The notes beneath the pieces are model-generated. The model did not search any database and had not been told where the DNA came from. It worked only from the letters and a program-made list of their open reading frames with translations. DNA of 64,000 nucleotides. Origin: Antedon bifida (taxonomy: Eukaryota; Echinodermata; Crinoidea; Comatulida; Antedonidae). Below, piece after piece: positions 48,937-59,232 of the stretch. The stretch lies in assembly GCA_963402885.1 (NCBI GenBank), contig OY727097.1:27211401-27275400 (forward strand), given 5' to 3'. A program made the position numbers and the translations under genes. Within the stretch, counting starts at the first letter, position 1. The number at the start of each line of letters is the position of its first letter.

Positions 48937-51900
48937 TTAATACATTGTTCCAAATGTCCACTTGGCAATTTTCTGAAATATTTCAACTGGCCAACTGGTC
49001 TTTTCGACTCTTTTAACCCATGGCGTATTAACGACCGGTGGCTCTGACGTTCTATTTATATTCCACGAAGGGTAATGGAACGTGATGTTATATAAATACG
49101 CCCATCGATTGAACACAGCCTTTTCCGTGAGGAATCGATGTCCGCCGAACAACGTCGCATTTTCGTGGCTATGATAGTAGTCGCATTCTCCTGGGCTATC
49201 AAAACTTTGCGAATAGTGGTATTTGGTATTCTCATGTGGATGTTCTCTACAAAGCAATTTAAATGTAGATATATTTTATTGTAATATTGTAGTATTTTCC
49301 CTATATTATACAATATACTGTACAGTAATTTCCCTATCATATTGAATGGGCATACTGTACCGTGCAGTAATTTTCCTATAATAATATTCAATGTCTACTG
49401 TATCTGCAGTATGTTCCCTATTTTATTCAATAGGCCTATTGTAATTTTCCTATTTTATTAAATAGACCTACTATATCTGTGTAGTTTTCCTATCTTATTC
49501 AATAGGCCTACTGTAGGCTTACCTACAATAAATGCCTATCTGAATTATAGGCCTACTGTACCTACAATAAATGCCTATCTGAATTATAGGCCTACTGTAC
49601 CTACAATAAATGCCTATCTGAATTATAGGCCTACTGTACTTACAATAAATGCCTATCTGAATTATAGGCCTACAGTACCTACAATAAATGCCTATCTGAA
49701 TTATAGGCCTACAGTACCTACAATAAATGCCTATCTGAATTATAGGCCTACAGTACCTACAATAAATGCTATCTGAATTATAGGCCTACAGTACCTACAA
49801 TAAATGCATATCTGAATTATAGGCCTACTGTACCTACAATAAATGCCTATCTGAATTATAGGCCTACTGTACCTACAATAAATGCCTATCTGAATTATAG
49901 GCCTACAGTACCTACAATAAATGCTATCTGAATTATAGGCCTACAGTACCTACAATAAATGCCTATCTAAATTATAGGCCTACTGTATCTACAGTAATTT
50001 AATAGGCCTATGTAGGGCTACCTAAGGTAATTCCCTACTCATTGAATAGGCCTACACTGTACCTTAAGTATTTTTACTGCAGTATCTAGGCCTACTAACC
50101 TACAGTATTTTACCTAGAATTCTAAAGTAATTTCTATACATTTTCCTTCACATTGCAGTAAATTTCATATCTTATGAATTTGAATCATTCGGACCAATGT
50201 AATTAATATACACTAATTAATATACACTATGTGGTCTTTTGGTACTGTGTCATAATATCACAACTACATCTACAGATACAATAATACAGTAAGTATATTA
50301 ATCTGTTTATCTTATATGCACTATCATGCTAATAATTAATTTATATAAATATAGTAGTTCTGTAGGTTTTATATGTAACCATGTACCTGCAATAATTTTC
50401 ATACACAAAACCATAGATATCAATTTTCTCACACATATCCAAAGCTGTGAGTATTGTGTACCATCCCGTAGATAACCAAGTGTTGCTTTCCATTCTGAAG
50501 GGAAAAACCCCACAAATTTGTATTAATATTATTTTAAAATACATTTAAGGTACAATAACACAACATAAGAATCCATATTACATTAAAAAAACACCGAAAC
50601 TAAAAAGTGGTCTAATGGTGAGGTGCTTGCATATAATACTGAAGAGTGTGGGTTCGAGCCTTGGTTTGATCATTTTTTTTACTCTTTTCTGTTTAATCTG
50701 TACACAATATTTCATTGATCTAATATTAAAGATGTATTGTCCCCCTGAAAAATATTTTTTTTTGTTGCATACAGTATGCCATTTTAATGTCACATAATAG
50801 TTATCCACTTTGACCAAAAATTGGATCTAAACAAAACTAGATTTGAACTCGTCACTTTGACGAATTCGGGTTATCCGCCACGCCATACGTTAGAATATTG
50901 CGCACAGAAAAACTATTATGCCATTGAAAAAATGTTAGTGCGCTCTCTATTTTGTGTCACGTCTAAGTAATACAGTATATACTATATACTGTATACGTAC
51001 TACATACAGTGCAGAATAGGTGAAAATAAGTGACCAAAGTTATTGACGCTTTTGCCCATGATGACGTCTTAAAAATCTTAAAAATGATAAATCATGCTAA
51101 AGATAATTGATTGACCTAGACAATATAAAAAATGGGGGGAAATGGAATACGTATAAGTGGAGATGCGCTCTATTAAATGTGATGAGCTATGACGAAAGAG
51201 ACAAAAATCCAATATTTTATATTCGAGTGGCCATACGATGACGTCACAATGTCCGGTTACCCATTGATTCATGATCCGATATCTACAACTCATTAACTTC
51301 CAGAATATGTAAAAAAAATAAAAGTTCATCATGTAGTTTAGAATCTATGATAACTTTTTCATCAAAAACGCGCGCAAATTATCCAATTCGACGTGCTCGT
51401 ATGACGTGATTTTAAGTCGAAATTGTTTAGAAAGTTGGTAAAATTACTAGAAAAGGCTGGAAAAACATAAATCACGCAAAAAAATATATTTTTAGTGTTA
51501 CGTGCGCACAACGCACGTAAAAATGCGGGCGCGCATGGGAATTTTTTACATGCTCAAAATGTCATGATCAGCGTAGAAAGTTGATTAGAAATTAATTTTG
51601 CGCATTTTGAAATTTTAAATGCGCGTGCGCACGTAACTTTTTGTGAAACATGCCATTTTTAATCCATAGAAAGTTTGCCCTTGATATGACTTAAATTTTC
51701 ACAAAGTGTCAATACAAAATTACTTTTGGTTTATAATCTATGATCAATCATTGAAATTCATAAAATCGCGCGTAACTTACGCTGCGCGACTCTAACGTCA
51801 AACAACGAAATTTCTTGCACATCTACAGCTACAGGTCACTCTTATGACAAAGTTATACAATCTTATGTTGACCAGAATTAGAGATACGCTGCCAACAAAA

Positions 51901-54703
51901 TTCCGGGAAAGAAAGAAGAATAACATAGAAGAAAAAAAAAAGATCGTGACAATAACAAGGGGTTATCCGCCAAGTGCGGATAACCAACTATAGTTTAAAG
52001 CAGATAATGGCTAAATTGGCTGCCAGCCAATTGATTTTTGGTTGAATTTAACCATTTATAATGTTATTTTATAAGTGAAAACATTATTTTTTTTCGGTTT
52101 TTTTTCTACGGAAGTGATTACCTTTATTAAAACTACAAAATAACCTTCTAAAGTCTGATTAAATTAATCTTCATTTTTCGTGTTTTTGGGGGACAATACA
52201 TCTTTAAATTAAAAATATTAAAGTTAAAATTTCAACTTACCTATTTTTACCAGTTTCCAGTTCAAATATTACATCTGCCATGAGTTCACCATTTTTATCA
52301 AGACTATAGAAATCAATATTTGGAAACTGTGCCTTAAGAATTTCAGCTTTTAGCTTAGCCCACTTATGATTCTGAACATTTAGTCCAAATAAGAGAATCG
52401 TCTCGGGAGTTCCTACTCCCTCTAAAATGTCTATATTCGCCATCACGTTTGTTGTTGACATGTGACATACAACACGAACTGTCGTCCTGGATCCAACGTC
52501 TTTCTGGTACTGTTTGACAGGAGAATGATTCATTCGAATAACGCAGGAGGCATTGTCGATCGTTTCACCAGCTCCTGTGTTCAACATTTGACCAGAGGAT
52601 GAAACAATAGCACAAGTTGAACATTTCTTTTTAAGCTTCTGAAAAGAAAAACACACATAATACAGTCAACAATTCTCCGAAAACTGTCCCTAAAGGGTCA
52701 TTCTCTCTCAAATCAAACCGCCAACAAGTTTGACATCGTCACATCATGGATTTTGCCTAAATTTGGTACACAAAGAGCCCCTAAGCTAAAACGCAACATT
52801 CCAAATTTTAGTTGGACTGTCGGGTAGCGGAGATAGGGACTACTGAAAAACACTGAATTTTCACGTTTTTCGCAAAAAGTCATGAACTTCAATATTTCAA
52901 ACGTCCATATTTTCCTTATTTATGGCTCAAATTTAGCAAACGGTCCCAAATTTTTTCTAAATAAATCAAAACTTACCTCATTGCTCTCCATAGATTTGTA
53001 ATGTTGAACAATCTCTGGTTTGTATTTTTTTGAAGGAAGTTTAAATATTGCGCTGTCATTACTAGGTTGTAATGGTGAAATATGTTTCAAGTTACTTCTA
53101 ATAATGTTGTTACTCAATGCAATAGTAGGTTCTTGTTGAACTGGAGGGACGTATGAACTGGTTGAGTTTGACGCACTATATATTGCATAGGTAATAGCAT
53201 AACATGATATAACTACAAGGAAGATTACTTTCATCTGTAAAATAAAAGAAAAATTTAATAAGTATGGCTTAAGTATTAGTAATAAGTATTAGTGTACATT
53301 GGTCCTTCTTTAACATAGTGCTTGTTAAAGATGTCCCTTTGACTAATTCCAAAAAAAATTAAAAATATTTCGAAAAAAAGTGGGTCATTTTGAAGTATCA
53401 TAGTTATTAACTTTTACCAAAAATTAGTCGAAAAAAAAATCATTTAACTGAAATACAGACGTTTTTTTGTTCAAAAAATAACTTTGACTTCCAGTTTTCG
53501 ATCAAGACATATCTCATAATGCAACGCACGCACAGCTACTCTGTATGCATAATCATAAAACTTCCTCGCGATCTGTGTAAAAACACCTTCTCAATCCTAA
53601 TTAGCATCATGCATAATGCATACTTGTGGTTTGAAATCTATGTTTACTTTCGCTCGTGACGATTTTCCAGACGAAATGTAATCAAATTAATTTACCTGTT
53701 AATTACGTTTTTGGCTCGAATTTTTGCATTAAAATGAATAAATTTAATTATTACTTTGATATGGCAAATTTAAATTTAGAATATTTTGACCTTCATTTTT
53801 TGTGTTTCAAGGAACATTACATCTTTAAATAACTTGATACACTATTAAAAAAAAGATCATATTCCGGTGTCCTGATCTGGGTAGGCGTGGCAGACGTGAG
53901 TCCGTAGATAATACCTTTACCTTTTTTAAAAGGTCACTATTTATTTTCTACAGTTTTCAGCAACACTTACAAATCCAGTTCTCACCTTTTTTTTTATAAA
54001 TGTACAACATTGGGCCATTTCTGGAAGTTTCAACGTCAATTTCTAACTGCAATTAATTCCCCACTAGTACAGGTTAAATCAAAGCTGGTACTGAGTAACC
54101 ATGAATTGGAATGAAATTAAATGTCCAAAAAAAAAGGGATTGTTATCATTGTCAACTAAAAACAATACAAGAAGATCAAAGGATTACCTACAGTACTTTT
54201 AGCATGGACAAAGGATGTCACAAAAATCAAAAGACACAAGGCTTTAACTTAAAAACAGCAAAAAGATCTGTACAGTACAGTGGACTAATTTATATAAAGA
54301 GAAATCAAATCTGATTAGAATTTCTTTATTTGGTAATCAAGGTTAAAAACAATTACATCATAGAAATAAAACAAAAAAAGATTTGTACAAAAAAAAAAAA
54401 CCCCAAAAACAGTCCTTGATTGGAACAAAAGTCATAACCTTTATTTTCACTCAGTTCTTTCCAAAAAGAACTAAATGTACCTTAAACAAAATAAAGATTA
54501 AGAAATTTAAATAGCAAAGCTGTTCCTAGCATTATGCACTTCGTCAATTGTATGACCCACTACACAACCCCTGGGAGAGGTGCATCATTGATGCGTCAAT
54601 TACAAATAATTATTGACAGGTACGTCACATCAATGAACAATGGTGTGTCAATGTACGTCACGCCTTCAGCACCTTTGGTGGCGCAGTGAACTCTAGAAAT
54701 CTG

Positions 54704-54737
<34 letters not shown>

Positions 54738-55046
54738 ATATTACTTTATCACCCACCATATCACAAACAACCTGGTCACAATGTGTCATTGTTCCTCAGA
54801 ATGAGTGCGTCATGGTCACCTAAAGGTAAGTCACTTTTTTGACACAGGGGTGTGTCATGGTATTTATCATAAAGTATGACACACCCGAGGGTCGTATAGT
54901 GGGTCATACAATTGACAAGTGCATTACAACATGAATCGTCCAAGTTTATATAAAACACTTACAAAAATCTTTGGTTTTGGTAAGTTATTTCCTGTGGTCT
55001 TGTAACATTCAATATCTTTTGTGGCATTATGTACCGTTGATCCCAT
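48937..55046 (-). CDS. ST6GALNAC: Alpha-N-acetylgalactosaminide alpha-2,6-sialyltransferase (ST6GALNAC III-VI type)
   Basis: Coding exons: 54963-55046 (probable), 52977-53234, 52241-52638, 50387-50494, 48937-49246 (385 residues). Type II Golgi enzyme: a hydrophobic anchor VIFLVVISCYAITYAIYSA is followed by a Ser/Pro-rich stem. Sialyl motif L begins CAIVSSSGQMLNTGAGETID and includes CVIRMNHSPVKQYQKDVGSR. Motif S is NTWLSTGWYTILTALDMCEK. Motif III is at KYHYSQSF and motif VS is HRFLTEKAVF with the catalytic His and Glu spacing. The LSTGW and ETGK signatures place it with ST6GALNAC3, 5 and 6, which sialylate core-1 O-glycans or gangliosides from CMP-sialic acid. Exon phases are consistent. The first exon adds a 28-residue tail ahead of the anchor and is less certain; a start at 53234 is the alternative. 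Confidence 0.92.
49519..49990. repeat. Tandem array, 39-bp unit, 12 copies (ST6GALNAC intron)
   Basis: Unit: AATTATAGGCCTACTGTACC followed by TACAATAAATGCCTATCTG. Units differ by CTGTA/CAGTA and a few single-base losses. Each unit carries the palindrome TAGGCCTA, which is also scattered through the rest of the window (for example 9780-10100 and 55490-55630). Confidence 0.93.
50596..50675 (+). mobile_element. tRNA-like SINE head
   Basis: AGTGGTCTAATGGTGAGGTGC resembles an A box and GTGGGTTCGAGCCTTGG is a good B box, about 35 bp apart, followed by a T-rich end. No full cloverleaf. It abuts the MITE starting at 50726. Confidence 0.55.
50726..52207. mobile_element. MITE subtype 2 interrupted by a nested insertion
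   Basis: Left part 50726-50837 (TTAAAGATGTATTGTCCCCC, GACCAAAAATTGGATC) and right part about 51990-52207 (GGCTGCCAGCCAATTG, TCTACGGAAGTGATTACC, GGGGGACAATACATCTTTAA) together make one element like that at 48495. The 1.15 kb between them is foreign to the family. Confidence 0.85.
50838..51989. mobile_element. Nested 1.15-kb non-autonomous element with hairpin ends
   Basis: Inserted into the MITE of 50726-52207. The right end is a perfect 10-bp hairpin (GGTTATCCGC, loop CAAGT, GCGGATAACC). The left end has GGTTATCCGCC and a small hairpin CGTCA-CTT-TGACG. ACTA lies at both junctions and may be a target-site duplication. Inside, CG-rich phrases (AACGCGCGCAAATTATCC, GTGCGCACGTAAC, CGCGCGTAACTTACGC) contrast with the AT-rich surroundings. 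No open frame of note. Confidence 0.65.
53325..53829. mobile_element. MITE subtype 1, diverged copy
   Basis: Begins TTAAAGATGTCCCTTTGAC and ends CAAGGAACATTACATCTTTAA. Inner CTTCCTCGCGATCTGTG and TTTACTTTCGCTCGTGACG are the reverse complement of blocks in 3174-3560. It lies in the ST6GALNAC intron between the two first coding exons. Confidence 0.8.
54536..54930. mobile_element. MITE family H, copy 2, with a nested ATT-microsatellite insertion
   Basis: GCACTTCGTCAATTGTATGACC to GGGTCATACAATTGACAAGTGC. Inner TACAAATAATTATTGACAGG and GAACAATGGTGTGTCAATG match 43178-43472 reversed. About 54662-54775, including an (ATT)n run at 54705-54736, has no counterpart in the other copy. Confidence 0.8.
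54705..54736. repeat. (ATT)n microsatellite
   Basis: Uninterrupted ATT repeats, about 10-11 units, within the insert of MITE H copy 2. Confidence 0.95.
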
Positions 55047-56165
55047 TTTACATGTCCGTGGTCATTTCAATATACTGAAAAATTTAATTTTTTTTTATTA
55101 AAAAAGTGTTTGCTCAAATTAATACAATTCTGCCATTAAAACATAATCAACAATTTTTTGCGAAGAAACTGAGGATTCACGTTTAGAATACAAAATTCTG
55201 GAAAGAAAAATATAGTAAGTTAAATTTACCCTCTAGGCCTAGAACATGTTAATAATATTACATGTACTTGATATCAGTTTTTACTCATAAAACTCTGCCG
55301 GGCAATACCATTGACATTGTTGTATGATGGTGATGGATGAAGAAGACATCTTCAACCTATTCTTAAAAATATCTTTTTGATGTATAGGGCCTATATACAC
55401 AAAAAGTTATTAACTGTTATCCGGGCGTTTAGATGCTGCGGATCGCACTCCGGACGTTCACGGCGGGTGGTTTTTATTGTCCTAGCGTAAGCTAGGCTAG
55501 GCCTACAGTAACACTTCTTCTGTCTGCGAACTACAGGCAGAGAGAGGCCTAGCCTAGCCTAGCCTTGTTGGGCGTAGGTCCTACAACTAGGCCTAGCCTA
55601 GGCTTACTAGATTCTAAAGGTGCATAGGCCATAGGTAAGGTTCTTCTCATTTTTGTAAATACCTCAAAATCTGACGACTGCGATGAACATCTTTATAGTA
55701 CTTGTCAACGATATGCCTAATAATGATTAAACTATGAAATCATCTCATCATCAGCCATCAGACACACACACAGCACATCACACCACACATCAGTACATCA
55801 TAAATCATGTGGTGGATTCGATTAAATCAAAGGACTATCTTTATCATTGATTAATGATAACGCCCTCAATAAATCTGGCAAGCAGACGACAAGTGAAAAT
55901 GTTTTAGATAATTAATATAAATATTTAAATTAGATTACTGTATAATGGTTTAAACAAGCTTACATACACTACATCTACTAGATTTAGAAATTTAGAAAAA
56001 AATAATAAACCAAGCTGCAATAATTTGTTTAAGAATACATAGAAACAATCAAGAAATGGCAGATAAGTAACATTTAAAACCTCCATGATCTGAATGAATG
56101 AAATAATTTCAATTTTTAACTGGCAATTTTTATGAATTAGTTTGAGAGTTTATAGTCAAATCAAA

Positions 56166-56344
56166 TCAAGGAAATTTAACAACAGGATGCTGAACCCCGG
56201 AGATCAAAAGGTTCATCTGTGGCTGCGACACGATCAGTTCCACACCCATTATCAGACGATGCACGCCACGGAGAATATGTACATAGTACAGTACTGTTGG
56301 TATTTGTCGCAGCCAGCTCAGTATCCTTTGTTAGATTGCCTTGT
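56166..56344 (-). mobile_element. MITE family C, copy 3, with an extra end fragment
   Basis: CAAGGAAATTTAACAACAGG at the left and GTTAGATTGCCTTGTTC at the right, with AGATCAAAAGGTTCATCTGTG and GTATTTGTCGCAGCCAG inside. Another isolated end, GTTGTTAGATTGCCTTGG, sits at about 56463-56481, suggesting a second, deleted copy next to it. Confidence 0.82.
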
Positions 56345-56563
56345 TCAAAGCAAGTTTGTCTCCTTGTGTAATTTTCTCAGGTGCGAATTTGATTTGATTT
56401 ATTTCACTACCATATAATTTACAAGAATAAGCAAATACAAAAACCATGACGCCAAGGCAGTTTGTTGTTAGATTGCCTTGGTACCAGGGATAGGCCAAAA
56501 GAAGGGGATTTTGGGATTTACATTTCATCTGCAAAATGGCTAATTTTAAAAACATGGTACACT

Positions 56564-56577
56564 GGGGGGGGGGGGGG
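56564..56577. repeat. Poly-G tract, 14 G
   Basis: Fourteen consecutive G in AT-rich surroundings. Can form G-quadruplex-like structures and is prone to length variation or assembly error. Confidence 0.9.
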
Positions 56578-59232
56578 ACACTCTGTACTCTCTAAATTCA
56601 CCACCATATATAACACTATGAAATAAGACAGTGACTAGACTTATGTTGTAACTGGGTTTTATTAAATCTGTACAAGCTGTTAATTGGAATAATACAGTAA
56701 ATACACGCTCTAGAAAATTCTAAAAACGTTATGAAAAACGCACAATATGATGATGACCAGAAGCTGAATGTAAACATGTTTATGAAATTTTTGCAATGAG
56801 TTTGCAAAATATTATTAGCTTTAAAAAAAAAACCTTATTTATAAGTGATTTTATACTATGATTTAAATATCCCATTTCAATATTGTATAAATTTGGCTTT
56901 TAACTCATAATTACTAAATTAAATTTGTTTAAAATTATCGCCTAACTAAAAGTTAATATCAAACAAAAGTAAAAATTTAAATATATATTCATGATGATGA
57001 TTCACTAATACAAACTCAGTTTTACAATGTAAAAAAAAATGCACATTTAAAAGAGCACAAAATTATTAACAGTGATTGGATATTGTGATTTGTTAATTTG
57101 CATACAGATGTACTAGCATTAAGAAATCATAATCGAATACAGCACCAATGAAATGACACTTTCCCTGCTGATAATCAAAGTGCATCTAGGAAGCATTGTA
57201 ATAAATATGCTAATAAGCAATTTACATATTTCCCAGGTGGACATTTATCGCTATAAATTTCTCAGAGCTTGTGAAAGTTGCATTACATTTATTTACTATA
57301 AATACCTTAAGCTTAGTCTATGTATGGGTTTTAGAAACTTAAAACTTTCTGTCTAGAACAAAGTGCATATAGGAAGCATTGTAATTATGCTAATAAGCAA
57401 TTTACATAATTTCCCAGGTAGACATTTTGTGACAATATGCTTTTAAATGTTGTTATGCAAATGTTTAATTTGATTAAGAAAATTGATCTAAACAACAACT
57501 ACAAATAGAATAGGTATTGTATGAGCATAAATTAATTATAACTTATTGTTTTTTTATTACAAATTCTGAGCTTTTTTTTTACTTTTCTTAGGATTAAAAG
57601 CCGCCTTTTTATAAATTCAATCAACTTCAAAATATGTATGAAATAGATCAAGATGTTGGTAATGTTACAGCTACGTGTTATATTTTGATCAAAAAGTATC
57701 GCAGGTTAAAATAAACTTTACAATATTCGTCTTCAAAAAAAAGCTACAGCTTGAACAAAAAGAATAATTCATAAATACAAGTTTCAGTCGTATAGTATTA
57801 TTAGAAAAAAAACCACTCAATGCTCAGCATTAAAGTTAGCTAAAATAGAATGACAGTATGTATATATAAACACCAGGGTCTCTTAACAACATACAAACCA
57901 TGGAATGGTACAGTGATGCATATCAAATTATTATGAGAAAGACAAGATATAAATGAACATACATACATGAACAAATACATACAGGAACACATAAATATTT
58001 TGAAGAAAACAAAATGGTTAAAATATCCAAAACAAAATAATAAATATTCAAATTTTGACAACACATTTAAAAAAGCCCATTTTTTTCATGAGTGCAGAAG
58101 AGGGATTAAAAATCTGGACTTGGCCAAATATTGTGTCTACAATATGAATATTGGAATTTGATATTCACAAGAAAAATACAAAAAGAGACAACCAAAATGC
58201 ACACACACGCAATATGTACATAAATAACAAAATAATACTGTAATAAATGGTTTTAAAATACAGATAATTTTGACTATTATAAAGGCCATATGTTTGTCCC
58301 CTTCTGTATGCTGAGTTATAACATTTCCCCCACTCTCTTTAAATTTGAGCAACGTGTGAGTTAGCTTTTTGCAAGGATATTCGTTGTTCATTCATTGTTT
58401 CTGCAAGAACCTCTTCCAAACAAACCCTTGACACATGCATACATAGACTGATGAACACACGAGTATACAAACAAACAAAAGTGTTGTATCCACACAGAAC
58501 TATTTGGTTTTAAACTTACATAAAAACAAGATGATTAAAAAACCAGATGGGTGTCTCCCACCCTATATTTTGCTAAATAATAGATTTTACACTTGGCGTC
58601 TCATATCTATCATTATTTTATATTTAATATATCGTTTATTTATTTATCTCCTAAATAATTATTTACAGTCAATATCTTATCTATACACATTGTACAAAAC
58701 AGAGTTAAAAAATGTCTTTTCTTATGTTACAAGTTTCACACCAAAATGTTTGGATATTGTTTTTTAAAAACTTTCAAACAAACGTGCAAAACTACGCTTG
58801 TAAAGTTCCCTTGATAGCAAAAAATATAGATATTGTAAGACACATCCCATTTGCAGTTTTTGCTTGAAAGACCAGGACGCCCTCTATAGTTTTTATCTAT
58901 CTGACAAAATGTCATTGCATCGATGAAGTAGAAGCCTCTGAAGTTAACAAGGATGAGCTTGCACTGAAGAACACTGGGATGAGGTTTCTACAATCCTCGC
59001 TGATGATTCCACTTAAATCCTTTGTTTCTGTTTTGGTACCAATTTATACTCATGGTGAAGTATATTGAAAGTTTCAATCAAGGATCAAAACCAACTGTTC
59101 TACCATCTTGTAATGAAATCTGTAATTATTTAAAAGACTAGTCTTCAGAAATTCTGTAACTCCAGCATGTGTGATTCATGGAATCCTGAACAACAACATT
59201 TGCACCATCTGCCGCTCCGCAACAAATATTCA

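Larger units (their letters stand above)
55047..59232. other. Region between ST6GALNAC 5' end and the SHROOM stop codon
   Basis: Both genes lie on the minus strand, so this holds the ST6GALNAC promoter and the 3' end of SHROOM. 55430-55640 is less AT-rich with CpGs (GTTTAGATGCTGCGGATCGC) and TAGGCCTAG motifs, and may be promoter or a 5' non-coding exon. 56166-56482 is MITE C. From 56600 to 58900 I see only AT-rich DNA, probably in part SHROOM 3' UTR; no gene is supported. Confidence 0.5.

Noticed and set aside
50838-51989. Helitron
   Set aside because: It has a terminal hairpin, but no 5' TC and no CTRR at the 3' end, and the borders fit an ACTA duplication better. Left as unclassified.
54111-54314. 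67-codon plus-strand open frame MKLNVQKKRDCY
   Set aside because: Isolated, Lys/Gln-rich as expected from AT-rich DNA, inside an ST6GALNAC intron.
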